From Trema orientale (taxonomy: Eukaryota; Streptophyta; Magnoliopsida; Rosales; Cannabaceae): DNA of 64,000 nucleotides. Under the pieces are notes generated by a model. It saw nothing but the letters and a program-made list of their open reading frames with translations. It searched no databases and was not told the DNA's origin. The position numbers and the translations under genes are program-made. Location: contig JXTC01000195.1 in NCBI GenBank assembly GCA_002914845.1, forward strand, positions 171,063 through 235,062, written 5' to 3'. How positions within the stretch are numbered: position 1 is the stretch's first letter; every line of letters begins with the position of its first letter. This document shows, one piece after another, positions 34,301-45,738 of this stretch.

Positions 34301-37300
34301 CCTGTGCTTTACTGGAGCTTCGAGATTATGATCCCATGTGCATAGATGGTGACAATGGCAATGTAAATATTAGCTACAAACACGCATGTTCATGGAGTTG
34401 GGAACCAGGAAATGCTAAAAATCCAAGGATGATTTTTTGTTTAGATACTGGAGAATTTTTCTTAATTCAACTTGGCTTTGATTCTGGTGGTCTTAAGGTC
34501 AGTCAATCTGACTGTCTTTACAAAGGATTACCATGCAAGGCGCTTTTGTGGGTTGAAGGTGGTTTTATTGCTGCTCTTGTTGAGATGGGAGATGGGATGG
34601 TTCTGAAATTGGAAGATGAAAAGCTGATTTACGGCAGTCCTATTCAAAACATTGCTCCAGTATTGGATATGTCGATTGTAGATTACCATGATGAGAAACA
34701 TGATCAAATTTTTGCCTGTTGTGGAGTGATGCCAGAGGGATCTTTAAGGATTATTCAAAGTGGCATTAGTGTAGAAAAGCTACTTAGGACAGCTCCTATC
34801 TATCAAGGCATAACTGGTACCTGGACGGTTCGGATGAAAGTTACTGATTCTTACCATTCTTTTCTTGTTCTGTCATTTGTTGAAGAGACCAGGGTATTGT
34901 CAGTCGGTTTAAGCTTTACTGATGTGACTGATTCAGTAGGTTTCCAACCTGACGTTTGTACTTTGGCATGTGGTCTTTTAAATGATGGGTTGCTGGTCCA
35001 GATTCACCAGCACTCAGTAAGACTTTGCTTGCCCACCAAAGTTGCCCATTCTGAAGGAATTTCTTTGCCTTCTCCAGTTTGTATGTCTTGGTTCCCGGAT
35101 AATATGAGTATCAACTTGGGGGCCATTGGAGAAAATTTGATAGTTGTTTCTACTTCTAATCCTTGTCTCTTATTCATTCTTGGGGTCAGAATGCTATCAG
35201 CATATAACTACGAAATATATGAAATGCAACATTTGAGACTGCAATACGAGTTATCATGCATTTCCATTCCTCAAAAAATTTTTGAGCAAAAAAGCACAAA
35301 TCATCCTATGGATGTCGCAGACGAGAGCTGTCTGGCTTCCCTTTCGTCTGAAGTCGACGTCAGTAAATCCTTTGTTGTTGGCACACATAAACCTTCAGTG
35401 GAAGTTTTGGTTTTTGATCCTGATGAAGGCCTAAGACATATTGCAATTGGAACAATTGCACTTACAAACATTATGGGAACTGCTGTCAGTGGTTGCGTCC
35501 CTCAAGATGTAAGGCTTGTATTTGTTGACCGGTTTTATGTCCTCTCTGGACTGAGGAATGGGATGTTACTTCGGTTTGAGTGGCCTGCTGTCTCTACATT
35601 TCCATCATCTGTATTACCCAGCTCTTCTGTTTCAGTGGATGAAGATCCTGTTCTTTCTAGCATATCAGCACCAAATAGTTTTGGTCTACAAAACAATATT
35701 GTTAAATTTTCTGGGAAGACAAAGAGCAGAGTTCCTATTGATCTTCAATTGATTGCCATTCGCCGCATTGGCATCACTCCTGTTTTCCTAATTCCCCTGA
35801 GTGGCTCTCTTGATGCTGATATAATTGCTCTGAGTGACAGACCTTGGTTGTTGCACGCTGCGAGGCATAGTCTCTCTTATACATCTATTTCGTTTCAGTC
35901 TTCAACACATGTAACTCCTGTATGTTCTGTTGAGTGCCCTAAGGGTCTTTTGTTTGTGGCAGAGAACAGTCTACATTTGGTGAGAAATCTAATCCATAAT
36001 TTCATGTAACGATGTGGGTTTTTAACTTTCATTTTGATTTTTGGTAGCTAAGACTTTCTCAGCTTGTTGGAAACAAATATTTTATAAAACAGTCTTGAAT
36101 ATCTTGCTATCTTCAACTGCTGTAAAGCTAGTGGGTTAATTAATTTCATGGTCTAATTTTTATCGTTAGATATGCGTAGTCTAATTTTTATCATGGGATA
36201 TGCACATTGATTTATTTATTTATTTTAAGTGGTGGTAGAACTTTGTTACTCTGCATATGCAGTATGTTCCTTGTTATTGCTGGTGGTCAATTAGAATTTT
36301 CACACTTATTTCTTCCAGAATTAAATTGAAGTATTATTGTTTTAACAGAATATTTAAGTTTGATACTTGATGATTTTTGTGGTTTAAGTACTGGACAATT
36401 ATTGATGTAATATACCATTATGAATTTGGGTATTTTATTCTTGGTATCATATGATTAGATTAATTGTGTTCGAGTTATGAACTCGATTCAATAACCAAAT
36501 GTTCGTGCACTGTCATGGATACCTTTAGGGGATATTTGGTTAAATATTATATTATGGGAGCTAAAAGTTGATGATTTAGAAGGCTTTTTTTCTTTGTTAG
36601 AGTTATTTGTTCTGATAGAAGTCTGTATATTGTAATTCTTTAGGTGGAGATGGTGCATAGTAAGAGGCTTAATGTGCAGAAGTTTAATCTTGGAGGCACT
36701 CCTCGGAAGGTCCTATATCATAGTGAAAGCAGGTTGTTACTTGTGATGAGGACTGAATTGACAAATGATACGTGTTCATCTGATATATGTTGTGTGGATC
36801 CTCTTAGCGGGACAGTGCTCTCATGTTTTAAACTTGAGCATGGAGAAACAGGGAAATCCATGGAGTTAGTAAGGGTAGGGAATGAACAGGTCCTTGTTGT
36901 TGGAACCAGTCTGTCTTCTGGTCCAGCCATAATGCCCAGTGGTGAGGCTGAAAGGTGTACCATTTTTCCCTTGCATTGTATTATGTACTTATCTACATCC
37001 TTGCTGCTTCTTCCATGTTGCATTTCATAAAAGCATGACTTCAAATGTGTGCTACTTTGCTTTGTGGAGTTAATTTTGTAGTATTTACTGTTGAGACGTG
37101 GCGGGCTTCTGTTATAACTTACATGCATATGTATTTTGAATTTATGTCTCCCTTTTGTGTATAGTTCCATGGGGATGTCATCCTAACTGAACTTTTCTGA
37201 ACAGTACAAAGGGCCGACTTCTTGTTCTGTGTCTTGAACATGCGCAAAACTCAGATAGTGGTTCAATGACATTCTGTTCAAAGGCAGGTTCATATTCTCA

Positions 37301-40300
37301 ACGAGCTTCACCGTTTCGTGAAGTTGTTGGATATGCTACAGAACAGCTATCTAGCAGTAGCTTGTGCAGTAGCCCTGATGATTCCAGCTGTGATGGAATC
37401 AAACTTGAGGAGACTGAAGCATGGCAGTTACGGTTGGCCTATTCAGCTACGTGGCCCGGAATGGTACTTGCGATCTGTCCTTATCTTGAGCGCTACTTTT
37501 TGGCATCTGCTGGTAACGTTGTAAGTTGCAAATTTCCTTCTTTATTTTTTGCCCTTTTTTTATTTTATTTTTATACTTAATCTTTTGTGTGTACTTAATC
37601 ATTTAGAAATAATTTAGCATATACGATTCTAAATATAAATGCTTTAGATGCTCGGACGAGTGTGGCTTACTATCCAATTTATTGGCGATAGAAATTAACG
37701 GTTTTTCTTTTATTTCAGTTTTATGTATGTGGTTTTGCAAATGATAATTCCCAAAGAGTGAGAAAACTTGCTGCTGGGAGGACAAGGTTCATGATTACAT
37801 CCCTGACTGCACATTTCACAAGAATTGCTGTTGGTGATTGTCGTGATGGTGTCCTCTTTTTCCTTTATCATGAAGTAAGTGGACTGTTTTTTGCCAATAA
37901 TTTTGTGTTTTAGTTGGATGGGTTACCTCCTTCTTTCCTTCTTTCTCCTTGAAATAGCAGAATTTTAGCCTGTTTGTTTTGTGATACTTGTATTAATGGT
38001 GTTCCCTTTGCTTTCTTGTATGGCAGGATGCTAAAAAACTAGAGCAACTTTACTGTGATCCATCCCAAAGACTAGTTGCCGATTGTATTCTCATGGATGT
38101 TGATACTGCTGTTGTGTCAGATCGTAAGGGGAGCATTGCTGTTCTTTCATGTACAGATAACTTAGAAGGTAAAGATTAATAATTTTGAAAGTAACAAGAC
38201 AATTGAGTGTCTCCATGAGCTCCATTAGAGCCCTGTGGCCCATTGCCTCATTTTTATCGATATTTTGGCACTCAAAGTCAAAATCACTAGAAAGTTTTGA
38301 AAATGAGGCATCAACATCGAATGAGAGTTTGATCTTAGGCATCAGTTTTGGACAAGAAAATTATTATAAGAAAATTGGCATATTAAAATTCAGGGGCATT
38401 ATCAATTTTGATCCTCGTTTAAAGCATGTTATAAAAAAAGGGATAAACTATAAATCATTTACAAAATTAAGACTTTCATTTAATGAAAATTTTAGAATTC
38501 CAAAATTACTCTCAACTAGACCTCGGTCGAGAATTTTTGACCAAGTAAAAAAAAAAAAAAATGAAGCAGACAACATTGGGAAGGCGGCCGACCATGTTCG
38601 ACTGTGGTCAAAATTTTCAGGCTGCCAGTCGAAAATCGATTGTAATAACCGGGAGAGGCGGTAGAACAATTTTTCTACCCTAGTTGAGCGGAAGCGTTGT
38701 CGGTATCGGGATCGACTATGGTTGCGGGGTGCTGTTGGTGGTGGTGGTGGTAACAGTAGTTTGAGTTTTTTAGAGAAGAATGTATTTTAGGGTTTGTTAG
38801 GGAATAAGGTGTCTAAGTAATTTTACATGTGTGACATGGTAATGAGGGTTAGTTTTGAAAACATTTATGGATGAGTCCGTTTTTTCATCGTGAGGGGTTT
38901 AATAGACCCATGGATGTAAATTCCCAAAATTCAATAGTAGAAGCTAGTTATGTTCTATTAGTCCTTAGTATGATCTACTAATTATGTTGAAAAGTAAAAT
39001 TACTTGCATCACCATATGATCTTTTTGTGAAGCTAACATATTATGACTGTTACATAAACTTTAGGGTGGGGCGGCATAAATATGGTTGATATGGAGGGTG
39101 GCATATCTGAAAGTATACGTGTTATCTAGTAATAAATCATAATATTAAATTGATTGTAGCCTAAATAGAAAAATATACTTGTATGATGTTTAATTTATAT
39201 GCTACACCTTGGGAGGTATTACCTTCATCGCAGCATGGGACAACGTGGAGGATCTTTGTAGTAAGTTACACCATAGTTATATTGACTAGTGGCCTCGGTT
39301 CCGGCTGACAGAAAGGCGCTGGGTGTAAACTTCCAACTTTGTTTTTTTTTGTTTTTTTTGTTTTTTATTATTCTCCTTATTCTGTCGTTGTTCATGTGCT
39401 TTGGTTTCTATATGACAGTCTTAACTTTTCAATGCTGTGTCCCAGATAATGCTAGTCCAGAATGCAACTTGACAGTAAGCTGTGCCTATTATATGGGTGA
39501 GATAGCTATGAGCATCAGGAAGGTAGAGCGTTGCCATTGCACTTTCATATTACCTTCTTTGTGATATCATCAATTATTTTGCAGTTGAATTCTAGTGTTT
39601 GAATGCAATTTAATGAATATGGATTTCATTTATGACCTGAATGGCACATAATTTCATATTCCAATAGTTAACGAGTTTGGAAACATGATTTTTCTCTTTT
39701 TCCTGTGTTTGTGACCCCTGAACATTTGCTCACATTCATTCGTAGGGATCATTTTCATATAGACTTCCAGCAGATGATGTTTTGAAGGGCGGCGACTTGA
39801 AGATTGACTCTGCACCCAACACTATTATTGCCAGTACCCTGCTAGGAAGTATAATAACCTTCATTCCTCTGTCAAGGTAGGACACAACATTTTTAGCTTT
39901 CTTGATAAAAAATACAAGAATAATGTTCTTTGTTGTTGATATTCAGAAATGATGTTGAACATTTTGAATGTCAAGCAAAAAGCTTTATGTATCCGGTCCT
40001 TTGACCAAGCTTGCACAGTTGCACTCAAGTTCTTAATGTGGGTGTTAAAATGTGGTTAATTATTCACTTTACTGTGACTTATTTTCTGGTTGTTGATTTT
40101 GTTTTTATGTTAACATTGTAAACTTCATTTTCCTGCAGAGAAGAATATGAACTCTTGGAAGCGGTCCAAGCTAGACTTGTGGTTCATCCATTAACCGCGC
40201 CAGTTCTTGGAAATGATCATAATGAGTTCCGTAGCCGTGAAAACCCGGTAAGAAAAGTAGTGACCTTTTGTATGTTATATTTGGTACTGGCCTGTTTTCA

Positions 40301-40823
40301 TGTGGTCTCACACAATTACTAGGCATGGGTAATGTGGTTATATTTAATCTTCTTTCTTTCTTTTATTTTTTTTAATTAATTTTTTTTTAACTTGGTTTTA
40401 GCAAGCAGATGATTAGATTCTTAATGCCATGGGTAATAGTTGGCTTTCTTGACTTTCTCTACCTTATGCTCTTTGCTTGACTATTATTTCTTGGTTAGTA
40501 TTTAGTACAATAACCTGCTTGTCTGTTCACTCGAGTAGTTTTTTGGCCTATTGAACTGTTGTATTTGTCGGAGACTGGAAATACACTAGTTTCTCTTTGC
40601 CTATTAATTATTTTACTTATTGCAGGCTGGAGTTCCTAAAATACTAGATGGCGATATGCTTACTCAGTTCTTGGAACTTACAAGTCTGCAACAAGAAGCT
40701 GTATTGTCTTTACCTCTTGGCTCAAAAGATGCAGTAAGCTCAAGCTCGAAACTGTCGCCACCACCTATCCCTGTCAATCAGGTTGTGCAACTCCTGGAGC
40801 GAGTTCATTACGCACTAAATTGA
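31384..40823 (+). CDS. CPSF-A/MMS1-domain protein (DDB1/SF3b130/CPSF160 superfamily), AT3G11960-like
   Basis: Fifteen exons: 31384-31578, 32051-32185, 32326-32405, 32526-32609, 33393-33480, 33675-33835, 33984-35979, 36644-36954, 37205-37520, 37719-37874, 38027-38168, 39446-39522, 39746-39876, 40139-40247 and 40626-40823, giving 1392 residues. After a Ser/Ala-rich start (about 5-31), a beta-propeller protein of the MMS1-N then CPSF-A type follows. The core includes YLAKCVLRGSVVLHVVYGRI, ELVIIGEDGIVQSVSEQP and, near the C-terminus, RIAVGDCRDGVLFFLY, ADCILMDVDTAVVSDRKGSI and STLLGSIITFIPL. Exon 7 alone encodes about 665 residues. Length and wording fit the plant-specific paralogue near Arabidopsis AT3G11960 rather than SF3b130, DDB1 or CPSF160 themselves. 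Its biochemical role is not settled. Intron 11 (1277 bp) carries extra sequence. AATAAA lies at 41121-41126. Confidence 0.93.
38172..39445. other. Enlarged intron 11 of the CPSF-A gene with inserted sequence
   Basis: This intron is far longer than most of its neighbours. 38190-38940 is less AT-rich in its middle (38575-38760, with GGCGGCCGACC and a (GGT)n run) and contains a 160-codon open frame with no recognisable motif. An inserted element is likely, but I found no matching ends or target duplication. Confidence 0.45.
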
Positions 40824-40919
40824 GTAATCAATACCCAACTTGTTCAGGAGCTATGATGGCTATCAAGTGTTCAGATTAGGAAGCATCTGAACCTACCAAC
40901 CTTTTTGTAAGGCCGTGTC

Positions 40920-40939
<20 letters not shown>

Positions 40940-40955
<16 letters not shown>

Positions 40956-40957
40956 TT
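40940..40957. repeat. Poly-T/(GT)n tract in the CPSF-A 3' UTR
   Basis: A T run of about 22 bases (40921-40942) followed by GTGTGTGTGTGTG at 40943-40956. The duplicated copy near 55390 lacks it, so it probably expanded after the duplication or was lost there. Confidence 0.7.
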
Positions 40958-41319
40958 TCGGAGGCATCTTCAATTGTCCTACAGTTTTCCCGAGCAATGA
41001 AAACGTCGACCCGCAGAACTGAATACCTTGTCACCTCCCAGAGTCTCACAGTAGTATTTCTGTCAACCGAATGGAGGTGATAATCGTGCAGATGAAATGT
41101 TTCTCAGAACTCACTCGAGGAATAAAGTATGAGATTTGGTTGAGTTTTTGCAATATTTCCTTGTAAATTAATTCCGGCCTTGTATTGTACTATGTATTGA
41201 ATGCACCTTTTGTTTATTTTTGGCTACAAATAATGGGTTTATTTAACATTCTTGCCTTAAAGCGAAACAGAAAATGTAACAAATTCTTGCCTATAAAGTA
41301 GTAAATATTTAATTGTTGC

Positions 41320-44300
41320 CTTTTGTTTATATTTGTATTCTCGAATCCCGAAACTATATATTTGTCTGATAACGTTGAGACCAGAATGTTAAATCTCTTT
41401 TGGAAAACAATTAGATAAATAGAAGAATCAAGTTTCCAAAAGGGAATAGTTATATTTTTATATTTTGCATTTTTATTATTAGTTTGTATATTATGTTTTG
41501 GTTATTATCAATACTGATTTTAGTTATTAACAATATTAATCTTCACTCTTTAGGTAAATTTGTAACAAATTTATATTTGGTCAAAAATCGATTTGGACAA
41601 TTGAGTTTGCTAAAATAGCATTTTAGACTTTGGGTATATATTTGGAAAGAGATTCAAATTTAAAGCTTACTTAAATTAATAATTAAATTAATATATATTA
41701 AAAAAATTGTAAGAGTTTGTTATTTTAATTTAATTTTTAAATATATCTATAAATTGAAAATGGTATTTTGGTAAATTCAATGGTCAAAATTCGTGTTTGA
41801 CTTAGAGCTCTTATTATTAGTTATAAATCTAAATATCGAAGTTGATTATAACCAAAGTGCATGGAACAAAACTGTTAAAATGCAAGACATTGTTATCACA
41901 TTTTGAAATTATATTACGTTTTCTCCCTGACAAGTTTCCTTAAAATTAATAGTGCTTGAATAAGTAGAAGGAGAAGTTAGGCGGTTGAAAACTATTCAAA
42001 AGTATCAAAATATGAATGCTAGTTCATTAGTACAAAAAAATCACTTAAAATGGCACATAATTTTGTAAAAAAAAAAAAAACTAGTCCATTTACTTCTAAA
42101 CGGTGCTATTTGATTTTAAAAATATCTAGACAACACCTCTCTTATTTTTGAAACATTCTCACATGACTAAAATCATGGTTTTAAACCTGTAATAACATTT
42201 TACAAGCCATTCCCATATTTACACCTCAAAGAGATTACTTAGAATGACATAAGTGCATTTGAAATCTTTTTTAGTTTAAACAAAGTTTAAGACAAATTTT
42301 GCACTTGTATATAGTTACAACCAGCAAGTAAATGAATGTCATACACATAAAAGGATTAATATATTCCACATTCTAAGTAAAGAAATCAGATTACAAGTGT
42401 AGACAACTTATTCAAACAATGAAAACACTTGAATCCATAAATAGCAAATTTTGGGACTTTATATCTAAGGTTAATTTTCTACTTAAATTCTATATTTTCA
42501 GTAATATTTATAGGTTCCTAAGACCTTTATGAATTCATCAAAGAACTTTATTTTAAGAGTTGCAACAAGAAATTTTCATTACAAACTTAAAATTCCACAT
42601 AAACCTCACTTTGACTAGTTTGAGCAAAAAGCTCTTGCTTTCTACCTCTACCAAACTGATTCCCAAGACTTAGAAATATACTTTAGGACTCAAGAAGACC
42701 TGGAGAAACTCTTATTTAGGTGGCAGCAAGTAGAAAGTTGTAATTAGAATACAATACCTAGGAAGAAGAACTAATAGAATTATCTTGACTAGTTTTGATT
42801 TATCTTGCTTTCTTGAGCTCCAATTTGAGTTCTACCACTTGAAAGCACTTATAAATAGTTGAGAGAAGTTGAGAGAAGTCTAGAAAGGAGCTAGAAAGTT
42901 TCAGGTCATAGCTGGAGAGAAAGGAGAAGACAATGACTAGATTTGGTCTAAAAGTGACACTTAATGGCTAAGAAATGGTATTACTTAAATTCTGAGGGAT
43001 ATTTTGGGTATTCTCTACTCCATGTGTCCAGCTCTAAAACATTCTTATTATACTCACCATGTTGTTAGACATTCTTATACACCTAAGTGTAGACAAAGTT
43101 GGTGAATTCTAGCTCAGAAAGTAAAAACTAGTCATACTTTGACTTATAATCCCATGTGATAGGTGTTATTGTAATCTAGTGGAACCTAGCTCTATAACCA
43201 ATCATTAAACATAAAAATAAGTCAATTAGACTCCAATTAATATTGCAAACATAGTATTAGCACTTAGTAATTAGAATGCACAAAAATGGCATTACACAAT
43301 TAAGCTGAATCTAAGCTAACTTAGTGTAATAAAACACAAATCAGTGTCGTGAATGCTGTGCTTATCTGGAACTAACAAAGAAAATACTATAAATGAGTCC
43401 TCAATAATGAATTAAAGCTATTTGACGTGTTAAACGCACAATGAATTTAGCTCAGAAAAGTGTGAAAAATTAATTTTACGGAAAACTACTATTTGACCAA
43501 GTTATTAGCAAACATGATCTTATTGCATATGCACATAGTATTACATTCATATATATATATATATTCCTTATTCTTTTAGCACACCGAGCTCTCTCTCTCT
43601 TTGAGGGTATTGAATCTTTACACTGCATTGGGACACTTCAATAATAATATAGGTGTAAAAGCACATAACATAAAGAATGAGCATGTTACTATGAAATTAG
43701 TATTAATAACTTCTACATGCCTGATATGCAATAGGAACATATTTATTACTGACTTAGTACACATATGAGAATCTTAGGTACCACACTACGTCAATAAGAA
43801 ACTTGGACAACATGAAATTTAATGACATGTTAGGTTGGAGAATACTCCCACAAAGTGCCACATGTAAACATTATACTAGAATTCACAATTTAGCTGATGA
43901 AGTGGTAGATTTTCATTGGAGAAGTTGCTAGAGCTTGACACCTCATCAAAAAGTAAGACAGCTTATATTTCCTTTTGACATTAGAGGAGGTGTCCAACGC
44001 CTGTGAAGTCAGTTCATGGCCAATGGCCCATATATATATATATATAGGTATTTAGTACCTTGTAAGGGGAGAGATCAATAATATATATATATATATATAT
44101 ACTACTGCCATTTTTATTATGTCCCATCAACCTTTTTTTTATGTCCTATCAATTTTTTTTTTCTTTCTTTTAGCCTATCACCCGAAACTCTCTCTCTATT
44201 ACTTCAACTCCATCAATTTCATTATTAATTACTATTGGTTACTACATGTGAACATCACAATAAATTAAGACCATATCCTTATTTTATTCTATTTATACTG

Positions 44301-45738
44301 TCAAATAAACTAGTGTACACACAGACACGTGTATATATGTATATGTACGTATGATATCTATATGTTTTATATTAATAGTTTTATATATATACACATATAC
44401 ACATATAATTATACATATATGTAATACTATTATTATTATTATTATTTAAATTTTGGGAATATTGAGCTACTAATCCCATTATTTTCTATTGCTCAAAGTA
44501 TTTGTAGGGTGCTAATTATATATGTTGTGCTAACATCCTACTAACATTCAAATTTTTTATTTTAAATATTTACAGACTCGTGATTCTGAGTCGTTTAGCA
44601 AGCTGAATTGTAGCATATACGACCATTGTTTGCAACCGTTCAGGTTAAATTCAAAACTTTTATTTTCTTTTTTCTTTGACAATATAGTTGGAATTACCTC
44701 TGTCAAAGATCTAATTTTCTAATTATTTATTTTTAATATTATTTATTTATATTTCTGACTGAATGACTGGAATCACCTGTATCAGAAAAACTAATAATCT
44801 TTTTGTTTGTTTCTGATCATATGGTTGGTATTACTTGCTTCAGAAATACTGGCTATCTAACACATGGTGATAGTCGTTAAATTCACCCACACCTGTTTAC
44901 TTGTAGGTTGAGCTATCACAGACGCCATAATTTTCTGACACGTGGGATTGTATTGTTACAATTTTCTACATCATTTTCTCCATTTCTACCACTATGCTAT
45001 CCTTAATTATGCACTTTTACGCTTAATTAATTTCTCTTTAATCAAATCACAAAAAAAGCATCCCACAACAACTATTTAATACAACAGAAAGAAATGTCTG
45101 TATTATACTGTATTATGAAATTTTAACTCTAACATATGGTATTATACAATGCTCACTCTCCTCACTTTTTTTGCCCTTAATTTATCTTTTATCACTTTCT
45201 ATCTTATTTCTTTCTTTCACATCACTTTATCCCTTTTAAAAGTAGTATTTTTCTAAATAAATTTTAAAGTGGTATTTTTATATATTATATTTAAAAGTGA
45301 TATTTTTTATTAATTAACTTCTAAAAATTTGTAATTTTAGGAGTATTATTTTGTAAATAATTTAAAAAAAATAGTATTTTTTAAATTAACTTTTAAAAGT
45401 GATAGTTTTCAAAATTTAAAATTTAATGTATCATATTAATACAATGCAAAACCAAATATAATACTGTATATATAAAATAATGCAATACAATACAATACAA
45501 TATAATATAATATAATATAATACGATACAATACAACCGTATACAATACATCACAATATAATACTGCACACTAAACGTGGCCCTTATTTATTTGAACTTAC
45601 AAACACACCCCAAAAAAAAAAAAAAAATCCATTGCTTCCTTGAACTTAAAAACACACACCCAAAAAAAAAAAAAAAAAAAAACCACAGGTACATTATGTT
45701 ACATATAAAAGCTCAAGTCTTGTAATATTTTTTTCAGC
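41320..45738. other. Intergenic region, CPSF-A and CYP82 tail to tail
   Basis: AT-rich with no gene recognised. (TA)n tracts lie at about 43549-43564, 44031-44045 and 44081-44102. 45475-45560 is built of ATACA/ATATA pentamers (AATACAATACAATACAATAT). 45080-45590 may be a degraded MITE whose interior again has the GTGGTATTTTTCTAAATA module (45235-45410). 42600-43450 may be a retroelement fragment (a TATAAATAG near 42850) but nothing confirms it. Confidence 0.45.

Noticed and set aside
38185-38664. A 160-codon open frame within the CPSF-A gene
   Set aside because: It lies wholly in intron 11, has no recognisable motif and includes poly-Lys from an A run.
42600-43450. Possible LTR-like sequence with a TATAAATAG box
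   Set aside because: No paired termini or target duplication were found, so no element is called.
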